The position numbers and the translations under genes are program-made. Positions 50,004 through 59,366 of a stretch of DNA of 64,000 nt are shown piece by piece; within the stretch, counting starts at the first letter, position 1; each line of letters opens with the position of its first letter. The notes below the pieces were generated by a model that had not been told where the DNA came from, searched no databases, and was given only the letters and a program-made list of their open reading frames with translations. Where the stretch lies: positions 186,001-250,000 of the forward strand of contig JARGXX010000027.1 in assembly GCA_030374765.1 (NCBI GenBank), in the 5' to 3' direction. This stretch comes from Agarophyton chilense. Lineage: Eukaryota > Rhodophyta > Florideophyceae > Gracilariales > Gracilariaceae.

Positions 50004-51860
50004 ATGGGGTCCTTCACCACTTCTGAGGATCGCCACAAAACCGGCACATCGGTACAACTTTCTTCTACTCCTCCGACTTTCGGCAATAAGCAACTTCTCG
50101 CAACAGCAGTCTCAACCAACCCTCTCAAGGGAATGAACCCATACGTCACCAACCCACTCTCGGGGCCGTCGGCCTCCGCGCCGGTGGATAACGAAACTCC
50201 CCAGCAGGGTGGATATTTCTCCGGTTTGGATGCGGCTCCATCAGGTACCGAACCTTCCGCCTCGGCGAGCAACCGACATCCTCAGGAGGATTTGGACATT
50301 AACGCGGTGGCGTGGAACTCCGCTCATGCGATGCCCTTCGTAGCAAACTCCAGAGGTTGGATCTCAAACGAATCCTTTCGAAGGTGGAGTCCCCTTACCG
50401 ATCCGGTGATATATTCCCGCGCTCCGTGGTTCCATCCGACAGCGGTTCGCGACGATGAGCTCATCGACTCCTACGTGGAGGACGGCTTATTGCCGGGTGG
50501 CCTACCTATCGAGGTTGTACGTTCTCCCGATTTGAGGGCGCGAGTGGCCATAGAGCCTCAGTATCTATACCGCAGTCGCGGGGAGTCCCTGGACAAGGCG
50601 CGCGCAGCGATGGCGGCTCTGGCCTACCAGCGATTGGAGAGGTCACGCTTTGACCATCTGGTTCCCCCGGAGTACGGGTTCGATGTCGCCTATTACCGCA
50701 CGTACGGTGAGGTCTCCTACGGGGATAACCTGGCAGCCTTCCCCGAAGCCGAGTTCCGCGGACCGGGTTTTCCTCTCCGAGAAGATATGCTCCAATGGAG
50801 TCGTCCCATCCTTCGGGCTGAATTCAGGTACCTTCAACGGCAGTTTACCCAGTATGGGTTCGATCGACGCGTGCGCTTCGAGCGCCGCTCGCGCTCCCGT
50901 TTCGGGTTCCTTGTCCCATATCCTCACGTGGAACTGGAGCGTATCCGTAACACGGCGAAGGTTGGGCGATTCGTGCCCCTTCCAGCTTGCTGGAGTAAGG
51001 TCGAGGTCCCCCGAGGGTGCTTTGCTGAACTGCTCCCGTGCATCTACTATATCGGATCTCGTTTGATGCACGACCCGAACTCGAGATACTGGGCCCTCGT
51101 TGCAGCCGAGTGGGCAGCCCGCGTAGCGGCGCACCTCCTCTGGGATGCTCATGACCATTTCCGTGTCTGGTATATTCCTCCGATGCTACGGACCTTCATG
51201 CGTCAGATCGACCTTGTCCCAGCGTTGGGTTCGGCCAGCAACGTGCAGGACCTGTACCCAATCTTGGACGTGATCGACAACACCCAATGGGATCGAGTTC
51301 CAGTGGCAAATCAGCCCGCAGGGGAAGGATCCGCGCGAGACAAGTCTCCTGGCCGGTACGATCCGGGCTCCGGTAACTGGGTCTATTACAATCCCTTCGA
51401 AGGGGTTCGCATCAGCGCGGCGCAAGCACGGGCGCTGATGGACTCGCCTCGACCAATGCCGGTGGGACACCCGACGGGGTTTATTTATACCGACGATTAC
51501 GAGTACGAGCCTCCAGTAGACCTGAACCATCCAGCGTTGGATAACGACATGCCAGCTCCTAGTGGAGTACTCCCTGTGGAGCCATCTGCACCCTTCCAAC
51601 CAGTGGGAACGACCTCAGCTGCGGCGGCGAATGCATCCGGTGGCGGTCCATCTGCTCCCCCCGGGTGGGGTGTGAACACCCTTGCGCAGGCGCCGGTTGC
51701 CACTTTGCAAGCGAATAGTGTGCGACAAGGCCTCGTGAACGCGGGCATTCCGATTCCCCCGGGTATGACGGATGTGAGCCAGATGTTGGCTCTCGCCTCG
51801 GCGTACCATCAGGGTCAGAATCCCAACGGTGGGGCGGGTCCCTCCTCGGGCTTTCCGTAG
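50004..51860 (+). CDS. Gypsy-1 antisense ORF, unknown protein conserved between elements
   Basis: 618 residues, intact, encoded on the strand opposite to gag-pol, tail to tail with the chromodomain (stops 313 bp apart). N-terminal 100 residues are low-complexity. A well-ordered central part (about 190-460) is rich in Tyr, Arg and Trp, with motifs RFGFLVPYPH, RFVPLPACW, EVPRGCFAELL, DPNSRYWALVAAEW and FRVWYIPPMLRTFMRQ. A Pro/Gly/Ser-rich tail follows. No zinc knuckle, protease, polymerase or envelope-like membrane segment. The Gypsy-B ORF at 63012-64000 has the same motifs in the same order and the same relative place. I do not recognise a family; a structural, DNA/RNA-binding or silencing-related role are all guesses. 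It is open although gag and pol of the same copy are broken. Confidence 0.75.
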   Translation: MGSFTTSEDRHKTGTSVQLSSTPPTFGNKQLLATAVSTNPLKGMNPYVTNPLSGPSASAPVDNETPQQGGYFSGLDAAPSGTEPSASASNRHPQEDLDINAVAWNSAHAMPFVANSRGWISNESFRRWSPLTDPVIYSRAPWFHPTAVRDDELIDSYVEDGLLPGGLPIEVVRSPDLRARVAIEPQYLYRSRGESLDKARAAMAALAYQRLERSRFDHLVPPEYGFDVAYYRTYGEVSYGDNLAAFPEAEFRGPGFPLREDMLQWSRPILRAEFRYLQRQFTQYGFDRRVRFERRSRSRFGFLVPYPHVELERIRNTAKVGRFVPLPACWSKVEVPRGCFAELLPCIYYIGSRLMHDPNSRYWALVAAEWAARVAAHLLWDAHDHFRVWYIPPMLRTFMRQIDLVPALGSASNVQDLYPILDVIDNTQWDRVPVANQPAGEGSARDKSPGRYDPGSGNWVYYNPFEGVRISAAQARALMDSPRPMPVGHPTGFIYTDDYEYEPPVDLNHPALDNDMPAPSGVLPVEPSAPFQPVGTTSAAAANASGGGPSAPPGWGVNTLAQAPVATLQANSVRQGLVNAGIPIPPGMTDVSQMLALASAYHQGQNPNGGAGPSSGFP

Positions 51861-52173
51861 TTCCGCCTTCGGGCAATTGTAGAGTCCATAGCTTGGCGAC
51901 AATAGTAAACTTCTGATATTTGCATAACTTCTTTTCTTCTTCCCTCTTAGGATCTTCTTCATCTTCGTCTTCATCTTCTTCCCTTCCTAGGGTTTTTCAT
52001 CATAAACTGTCCCGATAACCGGTGCTGTGTTCCCCGGTTAACGGCGCTAGGCCGAGGGCCAGTAGACATTCCCTCTCAATACGTGTTCTTCGGGATACTC
52101 TCCTCAATTCCTCTTCAGAGGTCCAACATCTTCCTCACTTCGAGGTCGCATCCACAACAGTTCCTGTGGTGGC
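51861..52173. other. spacer between Gypsy-1 antisense ORF and chromodomain
   Basis: Non-coding, with TCTTCTTC-rich runs (about 51930-51990). It should hold convergent 3' ends. Confidence 0.4.
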
Positions 52174-52464
52174 TTACCCGACTTGGGCACGATCCATATT
52201 TGGAGGCAAGGTTACCCGAGCGCGTCGGTGATAGGATAAAACCTTAGACCTCGGAAGGTGCTCAATGGGTTCCACTGTATCCTCATCAGGCGAGAATCCG
52301 CACCATCGGACTTGGTAGCGGACTTCTCCCTCGGGGGTGTAGATGTGACGCACGATGCGATCGATTACGAATTCCTGCGGGTACACTTTTCCCTTTTCGG
52401 GCTTCTCTTCCATCTTGGAACGCTCTGGTTCCCTTGAGGGTGTCAACGTAGGGTCTAGACACAC
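52174..52464 (-). pseudogene. Gypsy-1 chromodomain fragment
   Basis: Chromodomain: EFVIDRIVRHIYTPEGEVRYQVRWCGFSPDEDTVEPIEHL, with aromatic positions of the methyl-lysine cage (Y/W/F). It ends DRAQVG, as does the Gypsy-B pol. In Gypsy-B this is the C-terminus of pol behind integrase; here it is detached from pol by a deletion and frameshifts. Chromodomains guide integration to marked chromatin in chromoviruses. Confidence 0.8.
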
Positions 52465-53042
52465 CCCGGTGGGTTCTTTTCCGTGTTGCGAGCGGGTCTC
52501 AGCACTTCGTCCAAACGGCGCCGAGTGGCCTGTGGGCTACGTTGTAACTTCCGTCTACGGAGTCAAAACGGCCCAGCTTGGAGTTCTTCTTAAAACTGAG
52601 ATCTTCCCGATAACAACGGTGTTCTTAGATTCCGTGACGGTTGAGAAACCGCGACGCGGTAGCGTCTCCAATCTCAGGGGCGTAAGACTTCAACGTCAAC
52701 CCGAGCTACGGGGACGAAGGTTGCTCTTGTGCAACGCGCCGTGCGACGGAGGCGGTTTGCGCGACGGTTGGTCGTCAGAGCCTTTTGATTGGCTCGGTGA
52801 GGCGGTCTGCGCGACGGTTGGTCGTCAGAGCCTTTTGATTGGCTCGGTGCCATTCGACGTGTGCCACATAAATGCGCGGGCGCCGGTTGCCACTCCGCAA
52901 GCAGATGTTAGGTGGCGCTTTCGACGCGCGCTAGCACTCTTTTGAGCTGTCCTCGACGGGTCTCACTCATTTCTTTCTTATTCCTGAGGGTTCCAGTGTC
53001 TCCATAGGAGTTTCTATTCCCATTCCATAACGGAGAGCCAAT
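52465..53042. other. rearranged gap in Gypsy-1 pol with 50-bp tandem repeat
   Basis: No intact frame. 52751-52800 and 52801-52850 are 50-bp direct repeats differing at one base. Part of the former pol linker, scrambled. Confidence 0.6.
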
Positions 53043-56000
53043 TTAATCAACCTCGTCGTCGAGATCTTCCCCGTGCGGGTCCGCTGACACAGCTCGTTCC
53101 CGAGAAAGCGGGGTTTGAGTGTGCGACACCTCAGTGTCTCTTCCGCGGCGGCGGGTGATCGTCGGCTCTGTAGGCGTTCCGGGTGCGGAGTTCTCCACAC
53201 GACTCTCCCTAGGCCGGTTTTCGTCATCTTTTCTGACGTCGTGCTCGGCTGGGTTGGCGGTGATGTCGCTACCCATACGCTGGGGTTGTGACTTCTCTGT
53301 CGCCGGCTCGGTCGGGCTCGCCGTCTCACTGTGAGAACTAGATTCCCTGTTAGGGCGACTGGCTGACGCCGAAACATCGTCCTGCGAAGGAACTAAGTCC
53401 TCCTCCCCCTCCTTAGGCGGAGAGCCAGGAGGCTTGATTACCTCCGGTGGGGGAGTAACTCTGTAAGAGTTCGTTGACTGGGCCCTTGAGGGAGCGGGCC
53501 CAGGTTCGGGAGTATCCGAAGTTAAAGAGCCGGTCGGCGAATCCAGACTCTCGTTGACGAGTATATCGTCACAAACATCATCCGTCAGCGGTTTAGCTCC
53601 TCCCTCGAGGTCCGATACCATAAAGCATGGGATGTCATCGTCCTCGTAGGGTTCCGTTTCCGCTGTTGTTCCCAAGCGGGATAGTGCATCAGCCTGAGTG
53701 CTCAGCTTCCCTTTCTTGTACAGGATCTCAAAGTCGAATTCCGACAGTCGGAGACGCCAGCGCATAAGGCGGCCCGAGGGTTCGGAGATCTCCAGGAGCC
53801 AACGCAAGCATGCGTGGTCCGTATGGACTTTGAAACGAGTACCCATCAGATAGGGGCGAAGTGTAGCTAAGGCCCACACGACGGCTAAACATTCTTTCTC
53901 GGAGACCGAGTAGTTCCTTTCATGGACATTCAGGGAGCATGACCAGTACCCAATAGGGTGACGTTCACCATCCTCAGAGGATTGGAACAGTGCACACCCT
54001 ACTTGGTTTGCACTAGCATCGGTGTCCACTTCGTAAGGGAGCCCAGGATTGGGTAGAGCCAAGATTGGCGGTGATGTTACGGCATTCACCAGTGCCGTGA
54101 AGGCAGACGCTTCCGCGTGGCCAAAAGGTTCCAGTTCAACTGGTTGTCCCTTCGTCAAGAGCCTGTTGAGGGGGGTGGCAATATCCGCAAAGTTCGGGAC
54201 GAATCGTCGATACACGTTACATAGACCTAAGAAGGATCGCAACTCCGTTTGAGTTTTCGGGTGTTTTGCTTCCTTCAAGGATTTCACTCGTACTTCATCT
54301 ATTGAAAGCTGTCCGGGACGGATGATATGACCCAGATACTTAACCGAATCGGTGAAAAGCTCGCACTTCTTGAGTTTCAAGGTGATTCCCGCGTCGCGGA
54401 GTATCTTCATTACGTCCCTGACGTGTTCGAGGTGGTCATCCAGGTTGTTGGAGAAGACAATAATGTCGTCTAAATACACTAGACACGTCCTCCACTTGAA
54501 GGGAGCCAACAGAATGTCTATCGCTCGTTGAAACGTTGCGGGGGCATTTGTCAACCCAAAAGGCATCCTCCGGAATCGGAAAAGTCCTTGATGGCACACG
54601 AACGCCGTTTTGTCTCGATCTTCCTCCCTAATAGGGACTTGCCAGTAGCCCGAATTGGCGTCAAGGGTAGAGAAAACAGTAGCGCTCCCAAGGGAGTCGA
54701 TGTATTCGTCCATCCGAAGGATCGGGTACACATCCTTAATGGTTACCTCGTTCAGGCGTCTGTAATCGATGCAGAAACGCCACGATCCATCTGGTTTCGG
54801 AACTAACACCACGGGTGAGGCCCAAGCGGACTGGGCAGGTTCAATTACGCCCGCTTTAAGCATCTTCTCCACCTGAGATTTCTCCTCTTCCCGAGCTTTC
54901 GGTCCAGCCCTGTAAGGGTGCTGGGCAATAGGCCGAGTGTTCGGTAACAAGTCGATGCGGTGTTCTGTAATCCCAATAGTTTCAAGGGAACCATCCCACA
55001 TGGGGGTAAATTCACAAAGCATGTGCCTCAGCTTCTCCCGATGAGATGCAGGTACATGGTTGAGATCCCATTTTTCCAATTCCTGAACAGGATCCGTCTG
55101 GTCTGCTCCTGTGATAGGGGCCGTAATCTCCTGAGGTTTAAAGTGTTCAGCGTGTGGAGCTACAGTCGTATGCTCACCGTCTTCCGCGATTTCGGCAGTG
55201 TCCTCCCCCTCCTTAGGGTCCGCCACACCAAGGACCTCTGCGATAGAGATCTTTGTAGGTACGACCGCATGCGGGTGTGGAAGAACAGAACCCAGGATCT
55301 GGTGTTTGACCAAATACTGCGTTGTCTTTCCAAAGTTGGCTACCAAAACCTTGAAAGGTTTATCTGGTTCCACGGAGACAACCCCATTCGCAAGGGCGAG
55401 TTGACGCCGCGTATACAGGGACGGGTTCGGTTGTACCACATGCACACCAATTTGCTTGGTAACAACTGTGACCCAAACCTGGGTTTCTGGCGGGATAGCC
55501 ACTGACTTTGCAACCTTTACCCGTGTAGACACCGGGTCCTTCTTCACAGATTTCTGTGCGACAGGGAGAGGAACGCGTGTTCGCGCTGCTCCCTGTAAGG
55601 GTTTACGAACGATTGGGATCGTAGACCCGTCTTCGAGTTCCACAGTTCTATTCCGAGGACGGATGGCTTCCACGAAGCGGTCGCAAAAGTCACAACCCAG
55701 TATGACTGGTGCTGCAAGTGACTTGCATACAATAAACTCTAGTTGAACGAGATAGGAGCCTAACCTCACCATGAGGGAAATTGTACCCAGTGTCCGTAGC
55801 GGGTGGTTGTTCGCATCGGCGATATCCAAACGTGGACCGGTACGAACTTGAACCCGGAGCAGCGGGGGTAACAATTCAACATGAATTAGGTTAGGAGCGG
55901 CTCCTGTATCCAGGACAGATATTTGACGAACCATAAACTGGTTGGACAGGCCAAAGTCGGCGAATACTTTATAATTCCGCTTGGCCATTACCATAACTCG

Positions 56001-56354
56001 ATCCGGAATACGGAGATTACGGGACCGTATCCACGGGCAACGGAGGACACTAAAGTATCCCGAGTTAACGTCGGTATCAGCCGTTCTCCTTGAAAGGATA
56101 GTCACAGCTGGGGAGCGAAGCTGGAGCGTCTCGGGCGTCTTCAACTCCGGCTTAGAAGACGCCCCTCCCGCAGGGGAGATTCCCAAGTTTAGTTTTTCGA
56201 AGCGGACCCCACCGAATTCGGTGCAGCTGCCTCGAAGGGGACCCCACCGAATTCGGTGCAGCTGCCTCGAAGGGGACCGGTTGTTCCCCGTTCGCGGGTA
56301 CAAGTTCTGTATCCCTGTCAGCAAGGTGAGCTCGGAGTATCCTTTGTTCCTCAT
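53043..56354 (-). pseudogene. Gypsy-1 pol: protease, RT, RNase H; integrase deleted
   Basis: About 1,100 codons open. Protease SVLDTGAAPNLI; RT with FCIDYRRLNEVT and YLDDIIVFS; RNase H with YEVDTDASANQVG, EKECLAVVWAL, KVHTDHACLRWL. After DALSRLGTTAE the acidic linker EDDDIPCFMV passes straight into Pro/Ser/Glu-rich sequence (KPPGSPPKEGEEDL) that in Gypsy-B comes after integrase. The zinc finger, D-D-E core and GPY domain are absent, by an in-frame deletion of about 400 codons or more. RT itself looks active. Confidence 0.88.
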
Positions 56355-58254
56355 AGGACCTACTCGGCACTCGAGCTTTCTCCTCAGGGGTCAGAGCCTC
56401 GTACTGAGCGATAATTCGTGAACCCTCCTGTAGGGGAAATGTGCAGTCTGGTGCTTTGTGACCACGGAGGTAGCACAAATAGCAAATCAGCTCTGCCGGG
56501 TTCGGTTGTGGACGCGAATCCACGCAATGTGGTGCTGTATCCCTCCATCCGGGGCGAGAGAACCGAGCAGCGGTATTCGCAAAAGGTAGCGATGCGGCTG
56601 ACACCCTCCGTCCTTGGGTATAGAGTGCAGGGTCTTCATCCGTAGTCGGAGTGGATGTCGACGGCAACTCAGACGTACCCATAGATTCGGGGTTACTTCG
56701 CATGAAGTGAATGTTATCATTGACCCCCACAGGGGCAGGGCCTCCTGCGAGTGACAAAGACGAGTTACCTCCATCGGCGAGGAGTGCACGTGTCGGCCGA
56801 CTCTTTCGGTTCTGCCGGGCACGGAGAGTATCTCCCTCAGCCTGGGCGTACTGAACCAGTTCCAAGTAGGTCAGCTTGCTCTTCTCTTCCCGATGTCAGG
56901 CAACCAATGCCCTTATCGAGGAGTCCAAGCCATCCACAAACATGGAGCATCTCTCGTAGGCGGGGAATACATTCCCGCATCGGTGAAACGCTTTATTCAA
57001 GCGAGTTGAATACACCGTTTCGGTTTCCATCGGCTTCTGCCGCGTATCCCTTAATGCAAGGATTGCTTCCTGAATCGCATTTCCAGTAGCGTATGACCTC
57101 AAGAGGTACTGCACCGCTTCGGGCCAGCACGTGACTCCCCCTTCCGAGGCTCGGGATGATCCACGGATGGAGTTGAACTGGTCTTCAGCCATCCCCTTTA
57201 AGAAATAGGGTAATGAAAGATACGCTTGCGCTTCACTCATACCGAGGATGTCAGCCTCCTGGACGAACCTCGCAAGGAAATCGAGCACCAGAATTGGGTC
57301 TTTTCCTGTGAACTCCCTCTTCTGTCGGGTGATGCTCAGCCTTTTGATGTAGTCCTTGGCCTTACCCGTTCCGCGGGATGTTCGATCTCCCGAAGGGTTA
57401 TCCAACCGGTAATAGCGGTACGATAGCAGCTTCCGATAGAGAGGATTCGTCGGCTTCAGCTCCCTTAATCCAAGGTGTTTCCTACCGTTCTTCCGGGTAC
57501 GGATTGCCCCTTGAGAGGTGTAAGTAGCCTTCGACCGAGTCGCCCGGGATGACCGGCGTCCATCTTCACTATCCGAAGATTTGGAGGACGAACTCGATGA
57601 CGAGCGATTGGGATCGGAATCCGATAAATCCTCTTGGAGGTGAACCCTCTTCTTTGACTTGCGGCGGTCCCGTTTAGCGGAGCGGTGTTCTTCGTCTTCC
57701 GAAACGTCGTGTTTATCCTTCGAGGCTTCTGCGTCTCCGTCCATACGGATAATGGCCTCGAGGGTGTCCAGCCGAGCTCGGAAGCATTCCGCTTGCACGC
57801 GGTGTTCCTCCACGAGGCTCCGGTACTCCTGGATAAAGACCCCAGGGGTACCAAAGCTTTCCAAAAGGGAGTTCATATCCCTCCTCAGGGTACGAAGGTC
57901 ATCGGCGACTCCCCGCACCTGGGCGTCCTCCACCTTGAGGCGGAGGGTAGTAACCTGCTGAAGGAGCTCGATGTGAGCCGCGTTGGCGATATCAATTCGA
58001 GTCTCCAGGCGCTGTAATCCAGGGTCGGCCCGACTTCGGGGTGCTGCTGAGGGGGTCTCTACCACTGGAGCTGGGCCCACAGCCACGACCTCTCGAGGAC
58101 CTGAAACCACTGAGGGTGCTCTCCGAGTGTCCGGATCGGTACCAAAATCGTTCCGACCTTCGGGAATTGAGCTCCTCGACCTAGGCGGGGCCGGGGGCAC
58201 TGAATCCGCTTGACGGTTCGATCCAGTCTTGGAACCACGGGTAGGCGGCGACAT
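56152..58254 (-). pseudogene. Gypsy-1 gag with one premature stop
   Basis: Capsid-like gag from 58254. A TGA at 56898-56896 (after SIRALVA, probably from CGA) splits one frame into two ORFs that continue in register. The second half carries the zinc knuckle CYLCYLRGHKAPDC (C-x2-C-x4-H-x4-C). Near the end a 35-bp tandem duplication shifts the frame into pol. The first half has an acidic/Ser-rich and basic block (about 150-250). Confidence 0.85.
56207..56276. repeat. 35-bp tandem duplication at the gag/pol junction of Gypsy-1
   Basis: Two adjacent copies of ACCCCACCGAATTCGGTGCA... (35 bp). As 35 is not a multiple of three, it changes the gag-pol frame relation. Confidence 0.85.
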
Positions 58255-58481
58255 GCTGCAGACACGACACCGACGATTCGGGGTAACGATGAAATTCTAT
58301 CACGAGATTCCCGGAGAACGGATGACGTAACACAAAACAAAAATAAAAACCAATTCCACCCTTTCCAAAGGGGACCACTACAACAAATCTTCACGACGGT
58401 GCTTCCTCTTCCAAGAGATATTCCAACACGTGGATGACCAACCCAAAAGTCCGAGAACGGCTTCTAAGTCGGGAGATCACT

Positions 58482-59366
58482 TGTGGAGCAAAACCCGGCG
58501 ACGGGAAGTGCTCTCAGGGTGTTCGAAGCCTTGCTCCCTGGGGGAGGCAGACTCAGAGACAGAGCCCTCCGTTCCACCAGTAGTGTGGGGTGTAACTCCC
58601 ACGGGGGACTCCGGCAGTACCGACGGAGGTGAGGGGTAGAAACCGTTGGATCGGGAATGGGTATGGGTATCCCAAAGAATGGGGAAAATCCGGCGAAGAG
58701 GAAAAACAGGGCGAGGGTCGGGCACTAACAGGCACCGGACCCGAGAACCAAAAAAGGGGCGAAACAACAAAAGAAACCCAATACAGGGGCGAAAACCTGT
58801 CCTCGAAAGGAAACACAAAAAGCACGCAACAAGCAAGCAGAACCCCCACGGGGTATCGTGCACGCAGGTCGTCTGAGCGGTCCCAAGGGGGTGGTTGCAC
58901 GGAACCCAAACGTGGGCACTCTCCAAGTGGAGTCGTGTCCCTACGCAGGCGTTGCTAACCAGAGCCCGTTCCGGGTTGTAAGGCCGAAACGATGGCGACG
59001 AAGAACCTCTAAAGGTATCGAAGACCAACCTTGGTTACCATTTACTCTGAGCTCGGACTGTCAGATCTCAACTCCCTAAGTAGTGCCCACTAACTAAACT
59101 CTACAGTAGTGCACACCTGCTCAGGGCCATACACGTGGAGATCCCATTGTCAGGGCCCAAAAATTCAACGTTCTAACAAATATCCGAAAAATCGGTGCCA
59201 AATTAAGCCACGTGTATCGCGGGGCCAATCCAACCATGGGCCATCCGAATTTTCACTTCCTCGGCGAATTCTAACCGGAAAACAGTGCCACCTCAGCACA
59301 CCTTAGAGGGGATCGTAGTCATAACCCTCGGAGGGTTCAATCCTCATTCTATGAGTTGCATCTTCA
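58482..59366 (-). repeat. Gypsy-1 5' LTR
   Basis: 885 bp, about 98% like the left LTR. It differs mostly near its outer (right) end (about 59254-59275), where a short stretch is replaced. The adjacent plus-strand sequence is Gypsy-B RT. Confidence 0.88.

Larger units (their letters stand above)
49013..59366 (-). mobile_element. Gypsy-1: chromodomain LTR retrotransposon lacking integrase, with an antisense ORF
   Basis: 10,354 bp with LTRs of 883 and 885 bp (about 20 differences by eye). Minus-strand order: 5' LTR, gag, PR-RT-RNase H, (no integrase), chromodomain, then a 618-codon ORF on the opposite strand, 3' LTR. LTRs read TG...CA. The bases flanking the two ends differ (GCGTC and CTTTC), so there is no target duplication. 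Confidence 0.88.
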
